Of a stretch of 54,181 nt of DNA, positions 30,411-37,789 are shown one piece after another. The translations under genes were made by a program, and so were the position numbers. Origin of the DNA: a virus. The notes beneath the pieces are model-generated. The model was not told the origin of the DNA and ran no database searches. It saw only the letters and a list, made by a program, of their open reading frames with translations. Within the stretch, counting starts at the first letter, position 1; each line of letters opens with the position of its first letter. Location: positions 1 to 54,181 of IMG/VR virus record IMGVR_UViG_3300036852_000023; one strand, written 5' to 3'.

Positions 30411-30604
30411 AATTCAACTCCCTGGCCGCTAAGACGGTGAAAACACGCCGACAGAACATCATCTTGAAGCGCCTCTGGATAATCCGCAGCAAATGCCATG
30501 CAATATTGGTGCATCTCATCGGCCTTTGATGCAGCCTTGCTGGGCGCGGTGATAAAGTACAAAAACAACAGGCCGAAGCATATTATCCAGATGGCTAGGC
30601 GCAT
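30407..30604 (-). CDS. Small secreted or membrane protein (65 aa)
   Basis: An N-terminal hydrophobic stretch (LAIWIICFGLLFLYFITAP) is followed by a short soluble domain with two cysteines (QYCMAFAADYPEAL and SACFHRLSG). It could be a signal peptide or anchor with a disulphide-bonded periplasmic domain. The ATG follows the upstream stop directly (TAAATG), and the end overlaps the next gene by four. Confidence 0.65.
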   Translation of the reverse strand: MRLAIWIICFGLLFLYFITAPSKAASKADEMHQYCMAFAADYPEALQDDVLSACFHRLSGQGVEL

Positions 30605-31537
30605 TTAATCCTCCTTAGCGTCAATTATGCTCGAAAACAGTTCATGCGCGCTGGCTTGCAATATTTTTACAGTAGGTTTCAGTGCGTCCCCTACTGCGTC
30701 CCATGCAGTGGCCCGTGCAGCGGCCCATGCTGCGGCCCGTGCAGCGGCCCATGCAACGTCCCATGTTGCGTCCCATGCTGCGTCCCCTACTGCGTCCCAT
30801 GCTGCGGCCCGTGCAGCGGCCCGTGCAGCGGCCCATGCTGCGTCCCATGCTGCGTCCCGTGCTGCGTCACATGCTGCGGCCCGTGCAGCGGCCCATGCAG
30901 CGTCCCATGCTGCGTCCCGTGCATCGTCCCGTGCATCGTCCCCTACTGCGTCCCCTACTGCGTCCCATGCAGTGGCCCGTGCAGCGGCCCATGCTGCGGC
31001 CCGTGCAGCGGCCCATGCAGCGTCCCATGTTGCGTCCCATGCTGCGTCCCCTACTGCGTCCCATGCTGCGTCCCGTGCATCGTCCCGTGCTGCGTCCCAT
31101 GCTGCGTCCCGTGCTGCGTTAATCTTTGGTAGCGCAATGTTCAATTCATCTTGGCAGGTAATGGCTGGCATCTGAATCAAGATATCTGCATGGATTTTCA
31201 AAGAAGGGGTCAATGCCAGCCATGCTGCGCAATGAACGCGCACCAGCCAGTCAAACGCCATCCAAGAACGTTTTTCGGAGAGTGCTTTTGATCCTGCAGT
31301 GCCTGGGAGCCGGGTGATGTATTGCTTGAGTTGTGCCCGTTCTTCGTTGGAACGCATGCCATCGTTCCAAGCGCGGCCAAATGCTGCCAGGACCGGGTCA
31401 ACGCATTCCGGCGAATCTCCAAACGGTTCATTGGCGAATAGGCTTACTACTTCCAGCAGGCAGTGGCCTTGTTTTGGTGAAGTATGCGAACCGCTAGCTA
31501 GTTCAATATCGTCCAGATTAGCTAAATTAATTTCCAT
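30605..31537 (-). CDS. Ala/Trp/Asp repeat protein encoded by a 12-bp minisatellite (310 aa)
   Basis: The first 140 residues are unique and helical, with LANLDDIELASGSHTSPKQG and a WNDGMRSNEERAQLKQYITR segment. Residues about 145-285 consist of tetrapeptides of the type DAAW, DAAR, AAAR and DAVG, with few interruptions. The periodicity of four gives a surface stripe on an alpha-helix. A unique tail (LKPTVKILQASAHELFSSII) follows. Similar Ala-rich repeat proteins occur sporadically in phages, and their role is not known to me. It has its own promoter and a strong AAGGAG site. Repeat number is likely to vary between isolates. Confidence 0.8.
   Translation of the reverse strand: MEINLANLDDIELASGSHTSPKQGHCLLEVVSLFANEPFGDSPECVDPVLAAFGRAWNDGMRSNEERAQLKQYITRLPGTAGSKALSEKRSWMAFDWLVRVHCAAWLALTPSLKIHADILIQMPAITCQDELNIALPKINAARDAAWDAARDDARDAAWDAVGDAAWDATWDAAWAAARAAAWAAARATAWDAVGDAVGDDARDDARDAAWDAAWAAARAAACDAARDAAWDAAWAAARAAARAAAWDAVGDAAWDATWDVAWAAARAAAWAAARATAWDAVGDALKPTVKILQASAHELFSSIIDAKED
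30676..31117. repeat. 12-bp tandem repeat array (coding minisatellite)
   Basis: About 37 imperfect copies of a 12-base unit, on + of the type GCGTCCCATGCT, keep one reading frame on the - strand. A higher-order duplication is visible: a block of more than 100 bases starting CCCCTACTGCG at 30688 recurs almost unchanged at 30952, an offset of 264 bases (22 units). Because the period is a multiple of three, several other frames are also open and are artefacts. Slippage or recombination would change protein length without breaking the frame. Confidence 0.9.
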
Positions 31538-31573
31538 GATTTGCTCCTTAATGTAGTTACGTAATTAGATTTT

Positions 31574-31602
31574 AGCGTAATGCTTGTGCCAATAAATTGC
31601 AA
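31574..31602 (-). promoter_or_regulatory. Probable early promoter for the repeat-protein operon
   Basis: Read on the - strand, TTGCAA (31602-31597) is followed by 17 bases and TACGCT (31579-31574), then a 36-base leader to the ATG at 31537. The TTGCAA box is shared by other promoters in this genome. The -10 is weak, so an activator or upstream AT-rich element may help. Confidence 0.5.
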
Positions 31603-31612
31603 ACAATAATTG

Positions 31613-31909
31613 CTAATCCTGTTGCAATAATCCACTCTGAACCAGAGGATAGCCCATCTTTTGGATGTGGTCGCGCATAACGCTAATCATGAAATCCACG
31701 CCACAGCCACGGATGGGATGCTTGCCTGTGACTTTGAGGTGCAATCGACGCCAAGCTTCCTCGGTATGGCCTTCTGTATCCAGCACATCCTCTTGCCAGC
31801 GAACCGAAGCCTGAGCCAAGCGTACATGCTGTTCATCCTCATCATACGTATCAGATACGGCCATGCGGATGGTGAAAGCACGCTCACCGCTGATGTAGAC
31901 GGTTAGCAT
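31613..31909 (-). CDS. Hypothetical protein (98 aa)
   Basis: The gene overlaps the upstream cupin-like gene by seven bases. The protein begins MLTVYISGERAFTIRMAVSD and has a helical RLAQASVRWQEDVLDTEGH region and a C-terminal VDFMISVMRDHIQKMGY. It is the last gene before an intergenic gap that holds the next promoter. No family is recognised. Confidence 0.62.
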   Translation of the reverse strand: MLTVYISGERAFTIRMAVSDTYDEDEQHVRLAQASVRWQEDVLDTEGHTEEAWRRLHLKVTGKHPIRGCGVDFMISVMRDHIQKMGYPLVQSGLLQQD

Positions 31910-32541
31910 AGCCGCTCCAATAGTCCTTCAACCAAATGGCGAAGCTCTTGCTTTTCATAACGAAGATATGCGTTCGGCGTAGGTATCGTGTCTACCATCT
32001 CCTGTTTAGTGAAAATCCGCGAATTTTTCTTTAAGGTCGGGAACTCAAAGACCATGAATGCCGTGTACTTGCTTGGGTCATTCGCTACGTTATGAATCTC
32101 GGTATGCTTCTGAAAGTGCGTATCGCCTGGGCCAAGTATCATGCGCTCATGCACTTTCAGACCGCGTTTCGTGATGAAATCAAGCTTAATGCGTTTTTCT
32201 TCGTTCGTAGGGCATAGCGCAGAAGTCAGAGCATAAATATTGTAGTCTTCACGCTCATTATCCAGCCGATAGATCGTGTTTACGATTTCGCCATGCAGCA
32301 CTAACAACTGGCTATCGTACAGATGGTTATGGATGTTTACATTCGTGGTATCCAATTCATCATGAGGTTCAATGATGTATAGCCTAATCGTCTGATGCGG
32401 CGCGAAATCAAAACAAATGTAATTCAATCCAGGGAAATGGAAGTTTTTGATGGATAGCTCAACCATTCGGTCAAGATTATGCTCTAACTGTAACGCTATC
32501 CATTGCTTCCAGAATATCAGACATGGATTTATGGCCGCCAT
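31903..32541 (-). CDS. Cupin-like protein, cysteine-dioxygenase type (212 aa)
   Basis: Two motifs suggest a double-stranded beta-helix: IHNHLYDSQLLVLHGEIV around residue 70-87, and GPGDTHFQKHTEIHNV near 140, which resemble cupin motifs 1 (HxH...G) and 2 (PGxxH). A metal site formed by these His residues is likely. The enzyme and substrate are unknown. It lies next to dUTPase in the metabolic part of the early operon and might modify a host metabolite or nucleotide. The assignment is tentative. Confidence 0.6.
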   Translation of the reverse strand: MAAINPCLIFWKQWIALQLEHNLDRMVELSIKNFHFPGLNYICFDFAPHQTIRLYIIEPHDELDTTNVNIHNHLYDSQLLVLHGEIVNTIYRLDNEREDYNIYALTSALCPTNEEKRIKLDFITKRGLKVHERMILGPGDTHFQKHTEIHNVANDPSKYTAFMVFEFPTLKKNSRIFTKQEMVDTIPTPNAYLRYEKQELRHLVEGLLERLC

Positions 32542-32543
32542 GG

Positions 32544-32972
32544 CTATTTACCAGTTGAACCAAGACCATTTACGCCGCGACTGGTGTTAGATAAATCATG
32601 CTCTTCAATAATTGAAAATTTTGGGCATGGCAAAATCATGAATTGCGCAATACGATCGCCAGCATTGACGGTTAGCAACTCATGCCCATCATTGCGAAGC
32701 TTGATCATTAATTGGCCGCGATAATCACTATCTAATACTCCAACCGCATTCGACAGCCGCGTATCATGATTGAACCCCATCCCGCTACGACTATAGACAA
32801 GCATTACATGACCAGCAGGTACCTCAAATGCTAAACCAGTCTCAAATAAAAATGCCTCTCCCGGCTCAATCCAACCGCCATGCAATGCACTAACGTCCAT
32901 GCAGGCAGAACCATCGGTAGCATATGTTGGTGCTTTTGCGCTGCCATCCAATCGTTTGAATTTAATATTCAT
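32544..32972 (-). CDS. dut: dUTPase
   Basis: This 142-residue enzyme hydrolyses dUTP to dUMP and pyrophosphate, keeping uracil out of phage DNA and feeding dTMP synthesis. All five trimeric dUTPase motifs are visible in order: ATDGSACMD, YSRSGMG, GVLDSDYRGQL, GDRIAQFMI and a C-terminal SRGVNGLGSTGK loop. The length is normal. It overlaps the upstream gene by four bases. Confidence 0.95.
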   Translation of the reverse strand: MNIKFKRLDGSAKAPTYATDGSACMDVSALHGGWIEPGEAFLFETGLAFEVPAGHVMLVYSRSGMGFNHDTRLSNAVGVLDSDYRGQLMIKLRNDGHELLTVNAGDRIAQFMILPCPKFSIIEEHDLSNTSRGVNGLGSTGK

Positions 32973-33307
32973 ATTGAACCTCCATCAAATTTAATGATCC
33001 TTCGGCCTAGAATGCCCTTTATGGCGAATCTGCCATTAAGTCGGTACTGATGCTGCCAATTGTCTGTTATATGGCGTCTAGCGGCGTGCAAGGCGCGAAT
33101 ATTCTCAATTTTCTTGCATCCGCAAGATACAATCTTCTTATACTTGCCAAACACGCTTGGCGCATCTGCGATGTAATCCTTCCTGCCGCAAGTGCATTCA
33201 AACCGCCACATGGCCTTATTGTTTTTGTGATAACCAGCATACTCAACCGCCTTGAGCCTTCCGCTCTCGCTGGTCATGCCTGAGTAGTCTTTGAATGGGC
33301 GGCCCAT
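32969..33307 (-). CDS. Zinc-binding protein of the CxCG...SCGC type (112 aa)
   Basis: The protein has WRFECTCGRKDYIADAP followed by a SCGCKK motif, a probable zinc site, and a basic C-terminus that ends LGRRIIKFDGGSI. The motif is shared with the protein at 29850 and recurs in small HNH or AP2-related phage proteins. It could be a DNA-binding relic of a mobile nuclease or a regulator. Confidence 0.65.
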   Translation of the reverse strand: MGRPFKDYSGMTSESGRLKAVEYAGYHKNNKAMWRFECTCGRKDYIADAPSVFGKYKKIVSCGCKKIENIRALHAARRHITDNWQHQYRLNGRFAIKGILGRRIIKFDGGSI

Positions 33308-33318
33308 GTGAAGGCTGC

Positions 33319-33537
33319 CTATTTTTTGCCAATTGGACAGTAAAACTCATCAACGGCCACAATGATAGGCGGCGCAATTAGCTCAACAAATACTGCGCCA
33401 ACTATCAAATTTCGCACGCTTGGCTTATAGACAAGCTTCGGGTCTTTCTCATCACCAAGCCCGACGCATTGGCCGTATGGGGTGCTAGATGAGCATCCAG
33501 CAAGCAGGAGAACAGCCAAGATAAGTGCGTATTTCAT
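33319..33537 (-). CDS. Small lipoprotein (72 aa)
   Basis: The signal peptide MKYALILAVLLLAGC has a clear lipobox with Cys15. The mature part has a hydrophobic middle (NLIVGAVFVELIAPPIIVAV) and two more cysteines (QCVGLGDEKDP and FYCPIGK). It may sit in the outer membrane. Together with the lipoprotein at 28599 and Imm it may be part of a superinfection-exclusion set, though this is inference. Its start overlaps the stop of the upstream gene. Confidence 0.72.
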   Translation of the reverse strand: MKYALILAVLLLAGCSSSTPYGQCVGLGDEKDPKLVYKPSVRNLIVGAVFVELIAPPIIVAVDEFYCPIGKK

Positions 33538-33818
33538 CCCAATAGCCCTCTAGTAACATCCATCACATCAATATCATCGCGCATAACGTCTGGCTGCCAT
33601 TCTTTGCGCGGCTTGGCGGTTGCTCCCGAAACGATGAACGATTCCTGTTCTTCTTTTATCTCAGATAAGATATCCGCCCCGCAATATACGTGACCGCCAT
33701 TGCTTTTCAATACAAGGTAGTAAACTCGCCCAGAAATGTATTCAATTAAAGCCTCATGAAGATGCCATTCAGTGCCTGGCATATTAATCCGCACAAACTG
33801 GCCTATTTCAAAAGTCAT
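33534..33818 (-). CDS. Hypothetical protein (94 aa)
   Basis: This compact beta-rich N-terminus (EIGQFVRINMPGTEWHLHEA and VYYLVLKSNGG) looks like a small barrel, followed by a charged tail. The gene overlaps neighbours by four bases at both ends. No family is recognised. Confidence 0.65.
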   Translation of the reverse strand: MTFEIGQFVRINMPGTEWHLHEALIEYISGRVYYLVLKSNGGHVYCGADILSEIKEEQESFIVSGATAKPRKEWQPDVMRDDIDVMDVTRGLLG

Positions 33819-33940
33819 TGCCCAATCCCCTTCAAAGCCATCATAATCGGCTTAAGTGCGGTATATGCCATATAGGCCACCATTGAGAGCGGAAGAATGA
33901 AGCCAAGGCTTATGCCGATGGCTGTGGATAGGAATTTCAT
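33815..33940 (-). CDS. Small membrane protein (41 aa)
   Basis: I start at ATG 33940, directly after the stop of the coiled-coil gene. One membrane segment (IGISLGFILPLSMVAYMAY) is followed by a basic amphipathic end. Any longer start would overlap the upstream gene heavily. The function is unknown. Confidence 0.6.
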   Translation of the reverse strand: MKFLSTAIGISLGFILPLSMVAYMAYTALKPIMMALKGIGQ

Positions 33941-33941
33941 C

Positions 33942-34622
33942 TCAAAGACCTCGCGCAGAAACAACGGTTTCAGGGTAAAAGCGCACGCCAGGATATTCCA
34001 CTTCGCCTTTCGTGGCCTTGGCGATGGCATTCAAGCTGGTCATATTTACGTCAAGCATGCTGATGGGCAATTTGCCAGCGGCCACAGCCTGGACGAGTGC
34101 CATTTTGTCGGTCACTTCCGCTTTCCAATTCTGCCGAGTCGAAATGCCTTGCGCCTTGTCAACATTCGCAGCGACGACTGGCGCAACGACGCTAGCGGCC
34201 TGCATGGCTAGTTCATGAGCCTTTTCCTCTTTGCCACTCTCTGCAGCCTTCTCAGCCCGCACCATGAGCTTTTCTTGCTGCTTGCGGGCTTCTGCGTCAA
34301 GCTTGGCTTGTGCCTCGCGTGCGGCCCGTTCTTGCGCTTGCTGATAGCCTGCAATGGAGTGCTTGATAATCCCTTCTGCATCAGCCAAAAAATCCAACGG
34401 CGCGCGGAAGAAATCCATGATCTCTTTCTTGGAATCGTCCAGCGGCTTAGTCATGCGCTTGCGCTGTTCGTCCAGTTGCTTGGCCTTGGTCTTGATGCTG
34501 GCCAGCTCAGACGCTGCGGTTTGCAGTTGGTCATTGTTCTGAATTACGTAGGTCTTGGCTTGGCTCAGAATGGCCGTGGCCTCGTTTACCAAAATCTCAG
34601 TCTCTTGCGGCAAGTTAATCAT
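33942..34622 (-). CDS. Coiled-coil protein of the recombination cluster (226 aa)
   Basis: The start at 34622 gives MINLPQETEILVNEATAIL. Residues about 15-150 are strongly helical and charged, ending with an AREAQAKLDAEARKQQEK coiled coil. The C-terminal third has WKAEVTDKMALVQAVAAGK and VEYPGVRFYPETVV, a pattern found in proteins beside Erf or RecT annealing genes. It is likely to work with the exonuclease and annealing protein, but its activity is unknown. Confidence 0.7.
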   Translation of the reverse strand: MINLPQETEILVNEATAILSQAKTYVIQNNDQLQTAASELASIKTKAKQLDEQRKRMTKPLDDSKKEIMDFFRAPLDFLADAEGIIKHSIAGYQQAQERAAREAQAKLDAEARKQQEKLMVRAEKAAESGKEEKAHELAMQAASVVAPVVAANVDKAQGISTRQNWKAEVTDKMALVQAVAAGKLPISMLDVNMTSLNAIAKATKGEVEYPGVRFYPETVVSARGL

Positions 34623-35199
34623 GATTTTTCCTCCAGTTGGTGATAGACAAGCATGATAAAAATGTCGGCCAGTCAGTTGTATCAATTAATGGGTGGAGCC
34701 GGTAAGTGCCATCATTGCGGAGATGGCACGCCCAACGGTATTTCATAAGCTCTGTTTTCTCGCGGCCAACATTACCGCCATTCAAATATGCTGCTGTTTG
34801 TGGGCCGACGCTGGGCATTAATTGGGCGCTGGTTTTTATATCCAGCACGCCGCGTTTCTTTTTAATTATTACCTCACGGTCAGGCATTCCGGCATATCCA
34901 TACACAGGATGGTATATTTGCCATTCTGCCTTCAAAATCTCTACTTTTGATTCTGATTTGAATTTATCCCAAGCTGCTACATATGGAATGAGTTCATCGG
35001 ACAGCGATCCCCAATCCAAATCATCCTGATCCAACAGTTCAGTTGCCTTGTGGACTGCGCGCCCGCGCTCTGACGCATACTCCAACATGGACATTGGCAC
35101 GCCTTCATATTCGCCTAGCAACTTGAGTACGCTAGTCACGCCATGCACCTCGCGGCCATCGTAGTAATAGCGGTGGGCGGCTTCGTCAAAGGTCAGCAT
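34615..35199 (-). CDS. PD-(D/E)XK recombination exonuclease
   Basis: This 194-residue nuclease has a MPDREVIIKKKRGVLDIKT core, in which the first Asp, a later Asp and the Lys of LDIKTS are the metal and catalytic residues, and a following QTAAYLNG segment typical of RecB-like phage exonucleases. The start ATG at 35199 overlaps the Erf stop (ATGCTGA). It would resect double-stranded ends to make single strands for the annealing protein, as lambda Exo does for Beta. Confidence 0.82.
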   Translation of the reverse strand: MLTFDEAAHRYYYDGREVHGVTSVLKLLGEYEGVPMSMLEYASERGRAVHKATELLDQDDLDWGSLSDELIPYVAAWDKFKSESKVEILKAEWQIYHPVYGYAGMPDREVIIKKKRGVLDIKTSAQLMPSVGPQTAAYLNGGNVGREKTELMKYRWACHLRNDGTYRLHPLIDTTDWPTFLSCLSITNWRKNHD

Positions 35200-36014
35200 T
35201 TGCCAGCGATCCAATCAAGAGCGGCATTCATCTGGCCTTTTGGCGTGGCGTCGATGGCATAGCCGAACTGTGAAATGTAATCCTTCTCCGTAGTGCCAGC
35301 GGCTTTCATCTTGGCAAAGATAAGCTTGCCTTGTGCCTCGGTAATCACATTGGCAGCCGCAGCGGGGGCATCGTACAAAGACAGCGCATATTCACGCCAG
35401 CTATCAGGGATGTCTGCCAATGCCTTGATTTGCTCATATGGCTGACCTTCGTTTAGCTGCTGATTCCACCAGCTAACAAATTCCATGATCGTGACTTTTG
35501 CTGCATCCAGCCGCAACTGCATGTCAGCGATAAACGGGTCATTCTTTGGATTGACCGTGTTCGCCTTGGCTGGCTTGGCGCGGGCAGCGACTTCGTGCGT
35601 GGTTGCGTCTGCATCGTTATCGCCTTCGGTAGGAATAGCGAAAGCCTGGAATGCCGCATATTTATAGGCCGCGCTCATGGCCTTATTCGTGGCCTTGTCG
35701 CCGCTATCCATAGCCTCACCGAACGTTTTGACAGTGTGCTTGCTGCCATCCGTGGCGCTCACAAAGTCAAACTCAACTTCAACTGTCACATAGAACAGCA
35801 CGCCGCCCTTTTGCGTGGTTCGCTCCACACATTCACGCGACAAAACACGCGGCAGGATGCATAGACCGTGCTCAGCGAGAAGCGGGGAAAGTGCGCAATA
35901 CACGTCATCAATTCCCCTGAAATTGTAGCCTTGCTGCTGATTGCGGTGATCCTTAGAAATTCCAGTCCTTGACAAGGATGACTGCACAGCATTAATTGCT
36001 TTATAGATTTCCAT
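35193..36014 (-). CDS. erf: Erf-family single-strand annealing protein
   Basis: This 273-residue recombinase has the ERF core: NFRGIDDVYCALSPLLAEHG near residues 30-50 and DKATNKAMSAAYKYAAFQAF followed by IPTEGDNDAD near residues 105-130. Family members anneal complementary strands in recombination and circularise infecting genomes. The C-terminal half is a helical region with an ITEAQGKLIFAKMKAAGT segment. It is the lead gene of an exonuclease and coiled-coil trio. Confidence 0.92.
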   Translation of the reverse strand: MEIYKAINAVQSSLSRTGISKDHRNQQQGYNFRGIDDVYCALSPLLAEHGLCILPRVLSRECVERTTQKGGVLFYVTVEVEFDFVSATDGSKHTVKTFGEAMDSGDKATNKAMSAAYKYAAFQAFAIPTEGDNDADATTHEVAARAKPAKANTVNPKNDPFIADMQLRLDAAKVTIMEFVSWWNQQLNEGQPYEQIKALADIPDSWREYALSLYDAPAAAANVITEAQGKLIFAKMKAAGTTEKDYISQFGYAIDATPKGQMNAALDWIAGKC

Positions 36015-36015
36015 T

Positions 36016-36642
36016 TTAATCCTTTATAATTCTGGCTATTACAAATCTAGAAACATTAAATTGTTTTGCAAGACGTGTAATATCCCCACGTTTGCCAGTA
36101 AATGCATCTTTTATGGATTGCTCCATTGCATCTGTCGTTTTTCGTTTCGCTTTCCCAAGCAATGCACACCTATCTTTATGTTCTTTATTAATAATTCGTG
36201 CTCCAGATAAATAGGCATGCTTAACATTGTAGGATTGTGACACCCACTCCATGTTTTCAGCCCTATTATCATGTTTCACACCGTTCTTATGATTAACTAC
36301 TTCTCCAATCCTCGGCATCCCATGGAAAGCCTCGGCAATCAATCTGTGGACTGTCTTTCTATATTTAATACCTTTTTCAACAAGACAAACATGCGTATAT
36401 CCATTGGATACCATTAATGGCTTTAAAAACCTTTTTGATCTAATGGAATATATATTCCCACACTCACTAAATAGATAACTTGGGAACCTATCAATTTTCC
36501 TAAAATTGTTCTCGTCTGCACTTGATTGATTGCCTGGTAGACTTGCATGATTTTGTCCCGTGAATAATGTTTGATCGTGGCCCGAGTATTCTTGTTCTTC
36601 AGCCTCAAGCTTGTCCCATATAACTGACTTTGTGCGGCTCAT
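36016..36642 (-). CDS. HNH homing endonuclease with NUMOD4 and C-terminal helix-turn-helix
   Basis: This 208-residue protein has a NUMOD4-like segment (FPSYLFSECGNIYSIRSKRF), an HNH core (TVHRLIAEAFHG, then VVNHKNGVKHDNRAENMEW) and a C-terminal helix-turn-helix (DITRLAKQFNVSRFVIARII). It lies just before erf with a 1-base gap. Its ribosome site AAGGAG (36653-36648) is inside a small AAGCTC/GAGCTT hairpin, a way of limiting early translation known for phage homing nucleases. Confidence 0.88.
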   Translation of the reverse strand: MSRTKSVIWDKLEAEEQEYSGHDQTLFTGQNHASLPGNQSSADENNFRKIDRFPSYLFSECGNIYSIRSKRFLKPLMVSNGYTHVCLVEKGIKYRKTVHRLIAEAFHGMPRIGEVVNHKNGVKHDNRAENMEWVSQSYNVKHAYLSGARIINKEHKDRCALLGKAKRKTTDAMEQSIKDAFTGKRGDITRLAKQFNVSRFVIARIIKD

Positions 36643-36644
36643 AC

Positions 36645-36693
36645 AAGCTCCTTAATGAGCTTTTACTCTATGCTTTAGCGCTAACTATTGCAA
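36645..36693 (-). promoter_or_regulatory. Promoter and ribosome-site hairpin upstream of the HNH-erf operon
   Basis: Read on -, TTGCAA (36693-36688), 17 bases, TAGAGT (36670-36665) gives a plausible promoter. Just downstream, AAGCTC (36662-36657 on -) pairs with GAGCTT (36650-36645) and encloses the AAGGAG ribosome site of the HNH gene. The hairpin may also act as a weak terminator on the + strand. Confidence 0.55.
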
Positions 36694-36725
36694 CAAATAT
36701 TTGCTCATACTGCGCAAAAACAACA

Positions 36726-37100
36726 TCAAAAGAAGCCAATCATCAGCGCGGCTCTCACCCATGCAAAGCTATCCCAGGCGCTCACCCAGCCAAGTTGCGC
36801 ATGCGTTGCACCGCCCATCAGCCATACAATGCGCACCATATCCGCAAAGATGCTGATTAGCGCTGAGTAGACCTGCATTTTAAACAGGCCAGACAGCATG
36901 AAATAAACATTGATGGTTACATGCGCGACGAACAAGGCAAAGTCAACCGAACTAACGTTGCCTTGCATCGCCATAAGCATGGATGATAGGCCCATAGCCA
37001 GTGCCGTGAGCCATAGCGCATGATCCTGGTCGGCTGGTAGGTCGTCGCCGTCGTGGCGCAGCGCCATGAGCCTGGCGGCATGTATGAATAGGTTAGTCAT
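36726..37100 (-). CDS. Membrane protein with three or four spans (124 aa)
   Basis: Hydrophobic segments at LWLTALAMGLSSMLMAM, VDFALFVAHVTINVYFMLSG and ALISIFADMVRIVWLMGG are separated by short loops, with a polar N-terminus containing HDGDDLPADQDH. It overlaps the upstream gene by eight bases. It may be an early membrane factor against superinfection or host physiology. I do not recognise a family. Confidence 0.7.
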   Translation of the reverse strand: MTNLFIHAARLMALRHDGDDLPADQDHALWLTALAMGLSSMLMAMQGNVSSVDFALFVAHVTINVYFMLSGLFKMQVYSALISIFADMVRIVWLMGGATHAQLGWVSAWDSFAWVRAALMIGFF

Positions 37101-37284
37101 GACATTTCAGCCTAATAATTACTTCGTAAGTTTTAGCGCAGGCATCACACAAAACGGCCATATCACCAACTCGGTCAAGCTTTGGCTCTCCTGTTACTGG
37201 ATCGCAATTATCAAAGTCATAGTTCAAGTTGGAGTCATAGAACGCCTTATTGCCACATCTGTCGCACAAACGGTAATCAGCCAT
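37093..37284 (-). CDS. Small zinc-ribbon protein (63 aa)
   Basis: The start at 37284 overlaps the stop of the preceding gene and gives MADYRLCDRCGNKAFYDSNL. A second pair, LCDACAKTYEV, completes two CxxC motifs that would bind zinc. An upstream start to 37341 is possible but overlaps too much. The protein fits the general type of small phage regulators. Confidence 0.68.
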   Translation of the reverse strand: MADYRLCDRCGNKAFYDSNLNYDFDNCDPVTGEPKLDRVGDMAVLCDACAKTYEVIIRLKCHD

Positions 37285-37789
37285 TGCCATTTTCAGTATC
37301 CTTAAAGTTAACCGCGCCAATCTCCTGATACAGCTTGCCAAGCCGCTTGCTAATGCCTTTGATTCGCCTGCGGAACTGCTCAGCGGCTGGATGCTCAGCG
37401 ATATGCCGCTCGAACTGGTCTTGCAGCACGCTCACGCGGTCTAGTAGTTCGTGCATGTGCAATTCATCCAATGGGTAGCGGTTATGCGTAACCCTGTAAT
37501 TTGTATTGCCGCCATTAATGCCAGCGATTGTGATTTTATCGCCTGGCTTAAATGAAAGAGATTCTGAAACTGACTTGCATGGCTTTTGATGGATGATCCG
37601 ATAGGCAACAATATCATTGCTGTAGCCATCATTCCGCCAAAATGCATATCCAGCGTCACGCTCATTCTCATCGTCGTGTATATTCGCTCGCAATATCACT
37701 GATTCTTCGCCATCTCTGTAACGAACATGTACCAGCGTACCATCTGGCACAGGACATTCCCCGCCATGCCATTCAATCCATTCGCTCAT
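37277..37789 (-). CDS. Hypothetical protein with W-x-GG-x-x-PVP domain (170 aa)
   Basis: The start at 37789 gives MSEWIEWHGGECPVPDGTLV followed by VRYRDGEESVI, an N-terminal domain shared with the protein at 51247 (EWIKWEGGDMPVPEGALV). The C-terminal half is helical, with DRVSVLQDQFERHIAEHPAA and a KRLGKLYQEI tail. The repeated domain in the left and right arms suggests either gene duplication or mosaic exchange. The function is unknown. Confidence 0.68.
   Translation of the reverse strand: MSEWIEWHGGECPVPDGTLVHVRYRDGEESVILRANIHDDENERDAGYAFWRNDGYSNDIVAYRIIHQKPCKSVSESLSFKPGDKITIAGINGGNTNYRVTHNRYPLDELHMHELLDRVSVLQDQFERHIAEHPAAEQFRRRIKGISKRLGKLYQEIGAVNFKDTENGNG

Noticed and set aside
30627-31175. 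Long open frames on the + strand and other frames across the 12-bp repeat array.
   Set aside because: A 12-base period keeps every frame open by necessity. Only the - strand frame has a unique N- and C-terminus, a strong ribosome site and a promoter.
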